Notes under the pieces: generated by a model
Databases searched by the model: none
The model's input: only the letters and a program-made list of their open reading frames with translations
What the model was told of the DNA's origin: nothing
Source: Flagellimonas marinaquae
GTDB lineage: Bacteria; Bacteroidota; Bacteroidia; Flavobacteriales; Flavobacteriaceae
Assembly (NCBI RefSeq): GCF_003992675.1
Contig: NZ_RZMZ01000015.1
Location: 186,001-250,000 of the forward strand
Length of the DNA: 64,000 bases
Direction: 5' to 3'
Translations under genes and position numbers: made by a program
In this document: in pieces, positions 49,711 through 58,527 of the stretch
How positions within the stretch are numbered: the first letter of the stretch is position 1
Layout of the letters: each line of letters begins with the position of its first letter

Positions 49711-50135
49711 TATTGCGGGATTTTTAGGGGTTCAAAGCGTTTGTATTTGTAGGTCACCCCTTCGTCATTGACTACAGCGAAGGAAAGGGAGTCCAACTCC
49801 ACCAATTTTTCTTCCCACTCGCTCAATGGTGTCTTATAACGTAACAGGACGCTTCCATTGGTGGTGGCGGTGGACAAGGTTTCTACATCTTTTGATGTGT
49901 CATAAGTGCCATCAAATTGGGGCTTCAGCTTTTTCCGGAATCCTTTTCCATTCTCAAGGTGGATAAAATCAATGGTGGAATTGATGCCATATTCCTTGGT
50001 GGTGCCATTGGGAAATTCCACTTCCGTGATTTCCCAATAACCATTTAAATAGTGGACATCTTCTAGGTTCACGGACGAATCTCCGCAAGCCAAAAACATC
50101 AAAAAAACCAAAATGGAAAGAAATCTTTGCATCAT
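49710..50135 (-). CDS. lipocalin-like lipoprotein
   Basis: A lipoprotein signal (MMQRFLSILVFLMFLAC) precedes about 125 residues with a lipocalin-type pattern: YLNGYWEITEVEFPNGTTKE, core GYWEITEV, IDFIHLENGKGFRKKLKPQ and LVELDSLSFAVVNDEGVTYKYKRF, core LSFAVVND. The frame is open 54 codons further upstream into recF, but the tandem ATGs at 50135/50132 give the lipoprotein signal and start one base after the recF stop. The gene is between recF and the DUF721 gene and probably cotranscribed; ligand unknown. Confidence 0.8.
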   Translation of the reverse strand: MMQRFLSILVFLMFLACGDSSVNLEDVHYLNGYWEITEVEFPNGTTKEYGINSTIDFIHLENGKGFRKKLKPQFDGTYDTSKDVETLSTATTNGSVLLRYKTPLSEWEEKLVELDSLSFAVVNDEGVTYKYKRFEPLKIPQ

Positions 50136-50136
50136 G

Positions 50137-51216
50137 TTACAAGGTAAAAATTTTATAACTCTGGTGAATGTTCTTGACGACATTTTCGGTGCGGTCGGCG
50201 TGGGTGTCACTGATAAAGATTTGACCGAAATTTTCATCCTTGACCAAACCAACAATATGGGATACCCTGTTTTCGTCCAGTTTATCAAAAATATCATCCA
50301 ACAAGAGAATGGGGGTAGTGTCTGCCAATTGCTTGATGAAATGGAATTGAGCCAATTTCAAGGCAATCAAAAAGGATTTTTGCTGACCTTGACTACCGAA
50401 TTTTTTAATGGGATGACCTGCAATGGTAAAGTTTAGGTCATCTTTATGCACACCTACCGAAGTATATTGGAGAGCGCGATCCTTCTCAATATTTTTTTCC
50501 AGAAGGTGCAAAAGCGAGTCATCACTCAACTGGCTATCATAGGTGAGGTCGATTTGTTCGTCTTTTTCCGAAATATTATGGTACTGCTCCTTGAAAATAG
50601 GTAGGAAAGCCTCGATAAATTCCACTCTTTTTTGATGGATGGCCGTTCCCAAGGTATGCATCTGCTCATTGTAAATGCTCAAGGTGTCTTTGTCAAATGT
50701 CCGGTTGGCGGCAAAATACTTTAGCAAGGAATTCCGCTGCGAAACTACCTTGTTGTATTTGATGAGGTTTTGCAGATACACCTTATCGGACTGCGAAATG
50801 ACTCCATCCATAAACTTTCTCCGGGTTTCGCTGCCCTCCAAAATCAAGTCGCGGTCCGAAGGGGAAATGATGACCAACGGCAAAAAGCCGATGTGTTCCG
50901 AAAACTTTTCATACGGTTTCCCATTGCGCTTGATCACTTTTTTTGTGCCTTTTTTAAAGGAGCACAGTATCTTTTCAGTCCGCCCTTGTTTCTCAAACTC
51001 ACCTTCGACTACAAAGAAATCGGTGTCGTGTTTTATATTTTGTGTGGATACCGGGTTAAAGTAGCTTTTGCCAAAGCACAAATGGTAAATGGAGTCCAAA
51101 ACATTGGTCTTGCCCACCCCGTTATCGCCTACCAAACAGTTGATCACAGGGTCGAATTCCAAGGTCTTGGAATCGAAATTCTTGTAATTGACTAAGGATA
51201 AATGTCTTAAAAACAT
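50137..51216 (-). CDS. recF: DNA replication and repair protein RecF
   Basis: SMC-like ATPase that assists RecR/RecO in loading RecA at gaps. The start at 51216 gives [14 protein letters not shown]; upstream in-frame ATGs add residues without family support. Walker A is GDNGVGKTN, a typical Rec[21 protein letters not shown] segment is present (landmark [12 protein letters not shown]), and the signature [17 protein letters not shown] with Walker [14 protein letters not shown] closes the site. Length (359 aa) is normal. dnaA and gyrB are not nearby, so this is not the classic origin cluster. Downstream lipoprotein and DUF721 genes overlap or abut. Confidence 0.94.
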   Translation of the reverse strand: MFLRHLSLVNYKNFDSKTLEFDPVINCLVGDNGVGKTNVLDSIYHLCFGKSYFNPVSTQNIKHDTDFFVVEGEFEKQGRTEKILCSFKKGTKKVIKRNGKPYEKFSEHIGFLPLVIISPSDRDLILEGSETRRKFMDGVISQSDKVYLQNLIKYNKVVSQRNSLLKYFAANRTFDKDTLSIYNEQMHTLGTAIHQKRVEFIEAFLPIFKEQYHNISEKDEQIDLTYDSQLSDDSLLHLLEKNIEKDRALQYTSVGVHKDDLNFTIAGHPIKKFGSQGQQKSFLIALKLAQFHFIKQLADTTPILLLDDIFDKLDENRVSHIVGLVKDENFGQIFISDTHADRTENVVKNIHQSYKIFTL

Positions 51217-51271
51217 AAAAATCGTGAGAAACAATTTGGAATTAAAAAGGTAGCCCTCCAAAACGGGAATC

Positions 51272-51279
51272 CAAAAATA
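51272..51279 (-). promoter_or_regulatory. putative -7 box for recF
   Basis: The minus strand reads TATTTTTG, an exact TAnnTTTG match 55 bases before the recF start codon. No TTG lies at the expected -33 distance. Confidence 0.35.
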
Positions 51280-51295
51280 ACGAATAAATTAGCTT

Positions 51296-51323
51296 TTGGT
51301 TTTGGATAAAAACTTTATTTTTG
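51296..51323 (+). promoter_or_regulatory. putative promoter of the TPR - ribH pair
   Basis: TTG (51296-51298), 17 bases, TATTTTTG (51316-51323), an exact Bacteroidota arrangement. The start codon is 20 bases downstream. Confidence 0.6.
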
Positions 51324-51343
51324 CGCGACCAATTAAATGACGG

Positions 51344-52105
51344 ATGGCAACATACAAGAAGAGAGGCTTTAAGCCAAAAAACAAGGAAGAAGAAGCTCAG
51401 TTAGAGGAACACGATAGCACTACGGCCGAAGTATTCAATACTTTGGACGAAAGTGCCTCCAAGACCGAAGAGTGGGTTCAGAAGAACCAAAACTATATTT
51501 TGGGGGTTATCGGAGTGGTAGCTCTTGGTGTTTTGGCCTATTTAGGGTACCATCAATTTATCCAAAACCCGAAAGAGGCTTCCGCTGCAAACGAGCTTTT
51601 TTATCCACAACAATATTTTGATCAGGCCTTGGCCAGCGAAACCGAGAGGGATTCATTGTTCACCTTGGCTTTGAACGGTGCCCAAGGAAAATATGGTTTC
51701 TTGGACATTATCGAGGAATATAGCGGTACAAAAGCAGCCAATTTGGCCAAGTACTCTGCAGGGATGACCTATTTGAACCTAAAGCAATATGATCTTGCCA
51801 TTGAGCACTTGGAAAGTTTCTCATCCGACGACGATATTATGGGAGCCATGGCCAAAGGAGGCATTGGTGATGCTTTTTCCCAATTGAACCAGCCCGAAGA
51901 TGCCTTGGATTACTACGAGAAGGCAATTGCACATAGCGACAACGAATTTACTGCGCCAAGATTCTTGTACAAGGCAGGAGTAGTTGCCTTGGATTTGAAC
52001 GAAAAAGCAAAGGCATTGGAATTCTTTGAACGAATCAAGGAAGAATATCCAGATTCACAGGAAGCCAATGGTGTTGACGCCCTGATTGGATTGGCGCAAA
52101 ACTAA
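51344..52105 (+). CDS. membrane-anchored TPR protein (YfgM-like)
   Basis: A cytoplasmic N-terminal tail of about 50 residues rich in Lys and Glu, one membrane helix (YILGVIGVVALGVLAYLGY, about 51-69), and a periplasmic TPR domain (KYSAGMTYLNLKQYDLAIEH, DAFSQLNQPEDALDYYEKAI, then AKALEFFERIKEEYPDSQEA). This layout matches YfgM/BamD-like periplasmic TPR proteins that hold nascent exported proteins near the translocon. The role here is inference. It is followed after 3 bases by ribH, with which it shares a promoter. Confidence 0.85.
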   Translation: MATYKKRGFKPKNKEEEAQLEEHDSTTAEVFNTLDESASKTEEWVQKNQNYILGVIGVVALGVLAYLGYHQFIQNPKEASAANELFYPQQYFDQALASETERDSLFTLALNGAQGKYGFLDIIEEYSGTKAANLAKYSAGMTYLNLKQYDLAIEHLESFSSDDDIMGAMAKGGIGDAFSQLNQPEDALDYYEKAIAHSDNEFTAPRFLYKAGVVALDLNEKAKALEFFERIKEEYPDSQEANGVDALIGLAQN

Positions 52106-52108
52106 AAG

Positions 52109-52591
52109 ATGGCCACAGAGAATAAAAACTTATCCGTTTACGATAAAAGCAAAATCCCAAACGCGAAGGACCTTCGGTTTGGGATTGTTGTTTCTGAGTG
52201 GAACGATGAAATCACAGAGGCTCTGGCCCAAGGAGCCAAAGAGGCACTTTTGGACTGTGGGGCACTGCCTGAAAATATTCTGCGATGGAATGTACCCGGT
52301 AGTTTTGAACTGACATTTGGGTGCAAGAAAATGATTCAAACGGAAAAGCTGGATGCTGTTGTTGCCATTGGCAGTGTAATCCGTGGGGAAACCAGTCACT
52401 TTGATTTTGTTTGCAGTGCCACTGCACAAGGCATTAAGGACTTGAACGTGGCCTATGATGTTCCCGTAATTTTCTGTGTGTTGACAGACGACAACATTGA
52501 GCAGTCAAGAGCGAGAAGTGGCGGTAAACACGGGAACAAGGGTACAGAAGCTGCTATTGCCGCTATTCAAATGGCGGTTTTGGGTAAGTAA
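52109..52591 (+). CDS. ribH: 6,7-dimethyl-8-ribityllumazine synthase
   Basis: Condenses the ribityl-pyrimidine with dihydroxybutanone phosphate, the penultimate step of riboflavin synthesis. Key segments: GIVVSEWNDEITE, VPGSFELTFGCKKM, IGSVIRGETSHFDFVC (phosphate and His catalytic region), PVIFCVLTDDNIEQSRARSG, core FCVLTDDNIEQSR. The 160-residue length is normal. Other rib genes are not nearby. It is the second gene after the TPR gene. Confidence 0.95.
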   Translation: MATENKNLSVYDKSKIPNAKDLRFGIVVSEWNDEITEALAQGAKEALLDCGALPENILRWNVPGSFELTFGCKKMIQTEKLDAVVAIGSVIRGETSHFDFVCSATAQGIKDLNVAYDVPVIFCVLTDDNIEQSRARSGGKHGNKGTEAAIAAIQMAVLGK

Positions 52592-52777
52592 TCCTTTAGG
52601 TTCAAGGAAAAAACTAAAGCTCGAAAAATAAAATAGTCCAATGATTTCAACTGCCCAGGAGTAAGAGCTAGTTTGTATAGTATCTGTTCTTGCCTCTTGT
52701 TTCTTGAACTTGCACTTGAACTTTTCCCTGTTAACATTTTTTGGGAGGATGTCCCGACCCTTTTTTTCTATTTTGAG

Positions 52778-52785
52778 TACCTTTG
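52778..52785 (+). promoter_or_regulatory. putative -7 box for the small membrane protein - mutL operon
   Basis: TACCTTTG fits TAnnTTTG, 22 bases before the start codon at 52808. The preceding interval (52592-52777) shows no gene, RNA or clear repeat. No -33 TTG at correct distance was found. Confidence 0.4.
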
Positions 52786-52807
52786 AGGTTACAGTGATAA
52801 GGAAACC

Positions 52808-53092
52808 ATGCGAAACCCTTTAAAACTTAGAAAAAACAAGAGCTTCGATTACTCCCCGAGGTATTACAAGGGCGAGGGGAATCCTTATAAAATTGAACAC
52901 AAACTTGATAAATTCAGGACTACGGCACATTCCACCAAAGGTCTCAAAAACAAGGTTACTTCTGCAATGGACGATTTGCAGACCGAAGGGGATAGAAACC
53001 TAAAACTTCGTTTTTGGATCATCGTGGCCTTGTTGGTGCTGGTGTTCCTGTTTATCATCGATTTTGACCTATCAATATTCCTAAATCCATAA
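52808..53092 (+). CDS. single-pass membrane protein upstream of mutL
   Basis: A 94-residue protein: a basic cytoplasmic region (MRNPLKLRKNKSFDYSPRYY, then KIEHKLDKFR) and one C-terminal membrane helix (FWIIVALLVLVFLFIIDFDL). It lies between ribH and mutL, and in some related genomes is labelled 'riboflavin synthase subunit beta' although it has no lumazine-synthase sequence; that name should not be carried over. Its TAA overlaps the mutL ATG (TAATG at 53090-53094), so the two are translationally coupled. Function unknown. Confidence 0.8.
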   Translation: MRNPLKLRKNKSFDYSPRYYKGEGNPYKIEHKLDKFRTTAHSTKGLKNKVTSAMDDLQTEGDRNLKLRFWIIVALLVLVFLFIIDFDLSIFLNP

Positions 53093-54942
53093 TGGCGGAT
53101 ATTATTAAACTTTTACCGGACCATGTCGCTAACCAGATAGCCGCAGGGGAGGTGGTCCAAAGACCGGCCTCCGTGGTAAAGGAACTTTTGGAAAACGCCA
53201 TCGATGCCGGATCTACTACCATAAAATTGATCATTAAGGACGGAGGCAAAACGCTAATCCAAGTGGTGGATAATGGTGCAGGTATGAGCGAAACGGATGC
53301 TCGACTTTCCTTTGAGCGGCATGCGACCTCCAAGATATCATCCGCCCAAGACCTGTTTAACTTGCAGACCAAAGGGTTTCGGGGAGAGGCCCTTGCCTCG
53401 ATTGCCGCCATTGCGCATGTGGACATGCAGACCCGAACCGCCGACCATGAAGTAGGCACCCACATAAAAATTGAGGGGAGCAAAATCGTATCCCAAGAAG
53501 TGGTAGCCACTCCTAAAGGCACTTCCATATCCGTCAAAAATTTATTTTTCAATATTCCTGCCCGACGTAATTTTTTAAAGTCGGACCAAGTGGAACTTCG
53601 CCACATTACAGATGAGTTTCATAGGGTCGCTTTAGTGCACCCCAATATTGAATTTCACTTTTATAACAACGGTTCCGAGATATTTAACCTTCCCATAGCC
53701 AAGCACCGTCAGCGCATTGCCCATATTTTTGGCAGTAAAATGGATGGTCGGTTGGTTCCTGTCAATGAAGAGACCGAAGTGGTAACCATTTCGGGCTTTA
53801 TCTGCAAACCTGAGTTCGCTAAAAAGAGTAGGGGAGAACAATTCTTTTTTGCCAATAACAGGTTTATCAAAAGCCCCTATTTGCACCACGCCGTAGTGGC
53901 CGCCTTTGAGGGTTTGATCAAATCCCATGTGTATCCTGGTTATTTTTTGTTTCTCGCGGTTGACCCTTCATCCATAGACATCAATATCCACCCAACAAAA
54001 ACAGAGGTGAAGTTTGATGACGAAAACACGCTATATGCCATTTTAAGGTCTACCATTAAGCATAGCTTAGGACAATTTAATGTGGCCCCCATTCTGGATT
54101 TTGACCATGATCCCAATTTGGATACGCCCTATTCCTATAAAGAGAAGGGAGCCGTACTTCCAAAAGTGACCGTGGATGCCAGCTTCAATCCGTTTGAAGA
54201 GGCTACGACCAAACGAAATCATTCAGGAAGTGGTTTTCAAAAACAGTCAAGCAGAGGTTGGGAAAACCTCTATGAAGGTCTTGGCCATCAAAGTGAAACA
54301 GATGGGTTTAGCAGCGTTGTGATCGAATCCGAAAATGACGGACAGGGTACCCTATATTCCGAAGAAAGTGTTGAGGAACACTTGGCCAGCACATTTCAGT
54401 TGCGACGAAAGTATGTGGTGAGCACTGTAAAATCAGGAATGCTGGTGATACACCAAAGCAGGGCGCATGAACGCATTTTGTTCGAAAAGTTTCTGGGAGA
54501 GATTACCGTAAAGGAGGGCGTAAGTCAACAACTGTTATTTCCATTGGAACTGACCTTTAGCAAACAGGAGTTGACCATTTTGAAGGAAATTGAAGAGAGC
54601 CTGACAAATATTGGTTTTGCTTTTGAGAGTTTGGAGGAGGAAACTGTAAAAGTGACAGGAGTTCCGATGATGGTTCCAGAGAGTGGGATTGGCATGGTAT
54701 TGGATCGTTTGATTTCTGATTATAGCGAAGGCTTTGCCGATGGCTCCATTTCGCAAGCCGAAATGCTGGCCAAGGCCTTGAGCAGAAATTTAGCCGTTCG
54801 CACGGGCGATGTGCTGGACCAAGAGTCCCAATTGACTTTGGTGAATAATCTTTTTGCTTGCAAGGAACCTACGCTTAGCCCTTTTCAAAAAATAACTTAC
54901 ACCATTATCTCCGAAGGAGATATTGATAAAAAATTCAACTAG
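53092..54942 (+). CDS. mutL: DNA mismatch repair protein MutL (without C-terminal endonuclease motifs)
   Basis: ATPase that couples MutS recognition to strand removal. The GHKL ATPase domain is intact: ELLENAIDAG (31-40), DNGAGM (60-65), TKGFRGEALASI (93-104). A transducer domain and a non-conserved linker (about 340-425) follow. In the C-terminal domain the endonuclease motif DQHAx2Ex4E is replaced by HQSRAHER (454-461) and the CPHGRP metal motif by SPFQKIT (596-602). So this MutL appears to lack latent nuclease activity. It is coupled to the small membrane gene and followed by two rhomboid genes with no gap. Confidence 0.94.
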   Translation: MADIIKLLPDHVANQIAAGEVVQRPASVVKELLENAIDAGSTTIKLIIKDGGKTLIQVVDNGAGMSETDARLSFERHATSKISSAQDLFNLQTKGFRGEALASIAAIAHVDMQTRTADHEVGTHIKIEGSKIVSQEVVATPKGTSISVKNLFFNIPARRNFLKSDQVELRHITDEFHRVALVHPNIEFHFYNNGSEIFNLPIAKHRQRIAHIFGSKMDGRLVPVNEETEVVTISGFICKPEFAKKSRGEQFFFANNRFIKSPYLHHAVVAAFEGLIKSHVYPGYFLFLAVDPSSIDINIHPTKTEVKFDDENTLYAILRSTIKHSLGQFNVAPILDFDHDPNLDTPYSYKEKGAVLPKVTVDASFNPFEEATTKRNHSGSGFQKQSSRGWENLYEGLGHQSETDGFSSVVIESENDGQGTLYSEESVEEHLASTFQLRRKYVVSTVKSGMLVIHQSRAHERILFEKFLGEITVKEGVSQQLLFPLELTFSKQELTILKEIEESLTNIGFAFESLEEETVKVTGVPMMVPESGIGMVLDRLISDYSEGFADGSISQAEMLAKALSRNLAVRTGDVLDQESQLTLVNNLFACKEPTLSPFQKITYTIISEGDIDKKFN

Positions 54943-55677
54943 ATGGGTAGAATGACCGAGGCAGTAAAACATTTGTTGATCATAAACGTGATCCTGTTTT
55001 TTGCCACACAATTATATGGAGACCAAATGTACCAATGGCTATCATTATGGTTTCCCAAAAATCCAAATTTTGAGTGGTGGCAGGTCGTAAGCCATATGTT
55101 CATGCATGGTAACTTAATGCATATCCTCTTTAATATGTATGCACTTTGGGCCTTTGGAACACCTTTGGAGCGGATATGGGGCAAGAACAAATTTTTGTTT
55201 TTCTATTTTTCTGCAGGATTAGGTTCCGCAGCGCTGCACACCGGAGTAAATTATTTTTTATTCAACGAAGGAATGAGCGCTTTGGAAGCGGCTGGAATTG
55301 CACGGACCCAGGTTTTGGATATTATCGCCAATGGACAATACAGCCCAGGATGGTACGATATTGTAGGTAAGAGCACTGTAGACAGCATGTTGATGGCCTT
55401 TAATACGCCAGCAGTAGGAGCATCCGGTGCCATTTATGGTATTTTGGTCGCCTTCGCCTTTATGTATTCCGAAGCTAAATTGATGCTGATATTTTTACCG
55501 GTTCCGATAAAAGCGAAGTATTTTGTACCTATTCTGATTGCTGTAGATTTGATTTTCGGAATAGGCAACGTAAATACCGGTGTGGCACATTTTGCCCATA
55601 TTGGTGGAGCATTAATAGGGTTTATAATGATGTGGTACTGGAAAAAGAACCAGTTCAACGATAATCGGTGGGATTAA
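54943..55677 (+). CDS. rhomboid family intramembrane serine protease (1)
   Basis: Six or so membrane segments with the rhomboid catalytic dyad: serine in GASGAIYGIL and histidine in AHFAHIGGALIGF. The oxyanion-site HxxxN is seen in HGNLMHILFNMYAL. Two-residue GxS spacing and an extra lumenal insertion (about residues 95-150) are evident. Length 244. It cleaves transmembrane segments of unknown substrates. The ATG follows the mutL stop directly. Confidence 0.92.
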   Translation: MGRMTEAVKHLLIINVILFFATQLYGDQMYQWLSLWFPKNPNFEWWQVVSHMFMHGNLMHILFNMYALWAFGTPLERIWGKNKFLFFYFSAGLGSAALHTGVNYFLFNEGMSALEAAGIARTQVLDIIANGQYSPGWYDIVGKSTVDSMLMAFNTPAVGASGAIYGILVAFAFMYSEAKLMLIFLPVPIKAKYFVPILIAVDLIFGIGNVNTGVAHFAHIGGALIGFIMMWYWKKNQFNDNRWD

Positions 55678-55680
55678 TAT

Positions 55681-56544
55681 ATGATGAACGGAGGACTTCG
55701 ATACCAATTTGCTAGGCTGAGTATTGCGGAAAAACTAATAGCCGTCAATGTGCTCATATTTCTGCTTAACGGCCTGTCCGGTGCGCTATTGGGCTATTCT
55801 TTCTCCAAATGGTTCCACTTGCCCAAGGATTTTTTCGAGTTTTTGGTACAGCCGTGGTCGTTGGTGACCTATTCTTTTTTCCACGCGGGTCTGGGGCATA
55901 TTTTTTGGAATATGATCATACTCTATTTTGCCAGTAGGATTTTCTTGAACCTGTTCGATGAACAACGTTTTATCAATGTCTACTTTTTGGGGTTGATGTT
56001 GGGCGGACTCCTATTTTTACTAAGTTACAATGTCTTTCCCACCTTGGTCAACTCCAATACGGCCTTGGTAGGTGCTTCGGCGGGGGTGAATGCCGTATTG
56101 ATTTTTGTATGTGCCTATATTCCCAATCAAGAGGTGCGGGTGATTTTCTTCAATATCAAACTGTGGTACATCGGTGTGGCCTTGGTGGTCAAGGATTTGG
56201 TGCTTATCGGTATGGGTGATAACATTGGCGGGGGCATGGCGCATTTAGGCGGAGCTTTTCTAGGTTACGTGTATGCACGTCAGCTCTTCAAAGGAAATGA
56301 CATTGGCGCTGGCTTCACTACCCTAAGAAATGGTATTGCCAACTTTTTCAAACCTAAAGAAAAGAAGGCCCCATTGAAAACGGTGTACAAAAACAGGGCA
56401 TCAACTACCAGCAAAGCGGATTATGACAAGCAAGCAAAGCAAAAGAAGATAGACTCCATACTCGATAAAATCAGCAAATCTGGTTACGAAAGCCTATCTA
56501 AAGAAGAAAAGGACTTTTTGTTCAAGGCTGGCAAGGAAGACTGA
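55681..56544 (+). CDS. rhomboid family intramembrane serine protease (2), with C-terminal DUF6576-like tail
   Basis: A second rhomboid, 287 residues, with serine in VGASAGVNAVLIF and histidine in GGMAHLGGAFLGYV; HxxxN is in HAGLGHIFWNMI. A cytoplasmic tail of about 85 residues is lysine-rich and ends with IDSILDKISKSGYESLSKEE, core SILDKISKSGYESL, similar to the C-terminal DUF6576 domain of flavobacterial rhomboids. It starts 3 bases after rhomboid 1. The two are diverged copies, so they probably act on different substrates. Confidence 0.9.
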   Translation: MMNGGLRYQFARLSIAEKLIAVNVLIFLLNGLSGALLGYSFSKWFHLPKDFFEFLVQPWSLVTYSFFHAGLGHIFWNMIILYFASRIFLNLFDEQRFINVYFLGLMLGGLLFLLSYNVFPTLVNSNTALVGASAGVNAVLIFVCAYIPNQEVRVIFFNIKLWYIGVALVVKDLVLIGMGDNIGGGMAHLGGAFLGYVYARQLFKGNDIGAGFTTLRNGIANFFKPKEKKAPLKTVYKNRASTTSKADYDKQAKQKKIDSILDKISKSGYESLSKEEKDFLFKAGKED

Positions 56545-56547
56545 CGT

Positions 56548-57585
56548 GTGAAAAAATCTACCTCCATATTTGATAGGGTAGCCTATGCAATCAATGTATT
56601 GTTTGCACTACTATTAATCGTCACAGGACTCATTTCCTACGTGCCGTTGCGATTTTTTGCTGCCATTTCAGTATTGAGTTTGGTCGTACCTTTTCTTTTC
56701 GCTCTCAATGCGCTGTTCTTTTTGTATTGGGCGATACAGTTTAAACGTCGGTTTATCCTGTCGTTACTGGCGATGGGTTTTGGCTACCTCATGTTCGGCC
56801 CATTTTATGGTTTTGATAAGGCTGAACCCTACCAAGAAACAGCGTCAGACTTAAAAATCATGTCCTACAACGTTTGGGGCTTCAACAAGAATGGATGGAT
56901 GCCAGATGCCGGTATCGGCGATAGCATCATTGAGCTGGTTGAAAAAGTAAATCCTGATATTCTCTGTGTTCAAGAACATAATAGAAGACGTAACAAGCAG
57001 CTGCAGCAATATCCGTACCGCAGTGAGACGCCGAATTTCAACAGAAGGGCCACTCAAGCTATTTTTTCCAAATACCCCATAGTGAACAACGGTTCTTTGG
57101 ATTTGCCCCATACCCAAAATAATATTATTTACGCTGATATTCTGTTTCAAATGGATACCGTTCGAGTGTACAATCTGCATTTACAATCTTTTAAACTCAA
57201 ACCTAGCACCGATAACTTTACCGATGGGGAGAAATCGGAAAGAACCTATAAAAGATTGGTTTCCACCTTCGCTAAACAACTGGAGCAGGCCGAGATTTTT
57301 AGGGAACACTTTAACAAAAGCCCTTATGTCAATATTGTTTGTGGTGACCTGAACAATACCCAATTCTCCAATATATACAAAATAGTCAAAGGGGATTTAC
57401 AAGACAGTTTTCTGGAAATGGGAAAGGGTTGGGGGCGAACGTATGACTTTGTTAAATTTCCTCTCCGTATTGATTACATCTTGGCCGATGAGAACTTCGA
57501 GGTGCTTTCCCATCAAAACTTTGACCAACACTTATCCGACCACTATCCGGTAATGGCGACCTTGCGATTGAAATCACATCAATAG
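56548..57585 (+). CDS. endonuclease/exonuclease/phosphatase family membrane protein (GTG start)
   Basis: Three hydrophobic N-terminal segments (residues about 10-85) anchor a Mg-dependent EEP phosphoesterase domain: MSYNVWGFNKN, ILCVQEHNRRR, LHLQSFKLKP, VCGDLNNTQFSN, and the terminal SDHYPVMATLRL. Catalytic residues (N, E, D, H) are in place. Substrates could be nucleic acids or sphingomyelin-like lipids. It begins with GTG 3 bases after rhomboid 2. It converges with the DUF6122 gene, overlapping by 12 bases. Confidence 0.88.
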   Translation: MKKSTSIFDRVAYAINVLFALLLIVTGLISYVPLRFFAAISVLSLVVPFLFALNALFFLYWAIQFKRRFILSLLAMGFGYLMFGPFYGFDKAEPYQETASDLKIMSYNVWGFNKNGWMPDAGIGDSIIELVEKVNPDILCVQEHNRRRNKQLQQYPYRSETPNFNRRATQAIFSKYPIVNNGSLDLPHTQNNIIYADILFQMDTVRVYNLHLQSFKLKPSTDNFTDGEKSERTYKRLVSTFAKQLEQAEIFREHFNKSPYVNIVCGDLNNTQFSNIYKIVKGDLQDSFLEMGKGWGRTYDFVKFPLRIDYILADENFEVLSHQNFDQHLSDHYPVMATLRLKSHQ

Positions 57586-57882
57586 GCAATCCACGGAATC
57601 CGCAATAATATGGATAATCAATGCCAGTCCAATGAGCCGGGTATTTTTGAAAAAGGGTAATATGCAATATAGGGCAATGGCCCAATAGCTGTGCAATAAA
57701 TGAAATCCCACGCTGCATCGCTGCGGGTCAAACATAGGGTTTGCCCAAAAATGGTCTACATCAATCAAAATTCCTGCTAGAAGAATCAGGGCAACCCTCA
57801 AGCGATGGTCCTTAAAAAACCAGAACGCAATAAGTATGGGCACCAAAAAATGGATGCTGTAATGGATAAAGTGCCTAAGCAT
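57574..57882 (-). CDS. DUF6122 family membrane protein
   Basis: A 102-residue inner-membrane protein with three hydrophobic segments and acidic/histidine residues in the pattern DVDHFWANP, CSVGFHLLHSYW and HIIADSVDCLLM. The repeated D/H pairs within membrane segments recall YdjM-type putative metal-dependent hydrolases, and the family is flavobacterial. It overlaps the WbqC gene by 8 bases and the EEP gene by 12. No function is known. Confidence 0.8.
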   Translation of the reverse strand: MLRHFIHYSIHFLVPILIAFWFFKDHRLRVALILLAGILIDVDHFWANPMFDPQRCSVGFHLLHSYWAIALYCILPFFKNTRLIGLALIIHIIADSVDCLLM

Positions 57883-58507
57883 TTTGCAAATGTAAAGGGA
57901 AATCTTTTAGGTAAGATAAGGTATTGGTCCCTTCATTAAACAACAGGTCCAAGATACTCAAGTTGGGAATAAAGCCATGGCGCTCCTCAAAAACTTGGGG
58001 ATAGGGCTGCATGGGCCAGTCTTGTTCTTTTTTCGCCTCTACCAAAAATCGGGCGTCGAGGTATGTAGTTGGTTGTACTTCGTAAACCGTTGTTTGTCCC
58101 TTTGGCACTGTAATCCCGATGCACCCTGCGACGGCTTCAATGGTCTTTAGGTTGAAATCATATAGTGCGTCGTCATCTCCTTCGTAAAGTGGTTTGATGT
58201 CATCCTCATAGAACTCAAAAAAAGGGGAGGTTCGGTAAGCCGTTTCCAAGGTCCGCCAATGCTCCTTTTTCCAATTGTAACTATTCTCGGTAGTGACATC
58301 CGCATATTTTTGACGCCCTTCTTTGCCGCCTACATGTTGTATGGGAATGTTGAGCATATGCTTGCCCTTGTCCGTCGCGATATAACAACGGTTGCGGTAG
58401 GTCTGCTTTTGAAAATTGTCCTTTGCCTCCCAAATTATTTCATGCTGAACCATAGCCGCAAAGGTGGCGATGCTTGGAAAATAGGAAGGATGGACAAGAA
58501 TTTTCAA
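57875..58507 (-). CDS. WbqC family protein
   Basis: A 210-residue soluble protein of the WbqC-like family. Features: HPSYFPSIATFAAMVQHE, QTYRNRCYIATDKGKHMLNIP, TENSYNWKKEHWRTLETAYR (Y-x-K-x2-Hxx-W box) and C-terminal SILDLLFNEG. WbqC proteins occur in O-antigen clusters but their activity is not settled; the invariant His/Trp pattern suggests catalysis. It lies 20 bases downstream of lepB. Confidence 0.87.
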   Translation of the reverse strand: MKILVHPSYFPSIATFAAMVQHEIIWEAKDNFQKQTYRNRCYIATDKGKHMLNIPIQHVGGKEGRQKYADVTTENSYNWKKEHWRTLETAYRTSPFFEFYEDDIKPLYEGDDDALYDFNLKTIEAVAGCIGITVPKGQTTVYEVQPTTYLDARFLVEAKKEQDWPMQPYPQVFEERHGFIPNLSILDLLFNEGTNTLSYLKDFPLHLQNA

Positions 58508-58527
58508 AGAACTGGAATTTAGGTTTC

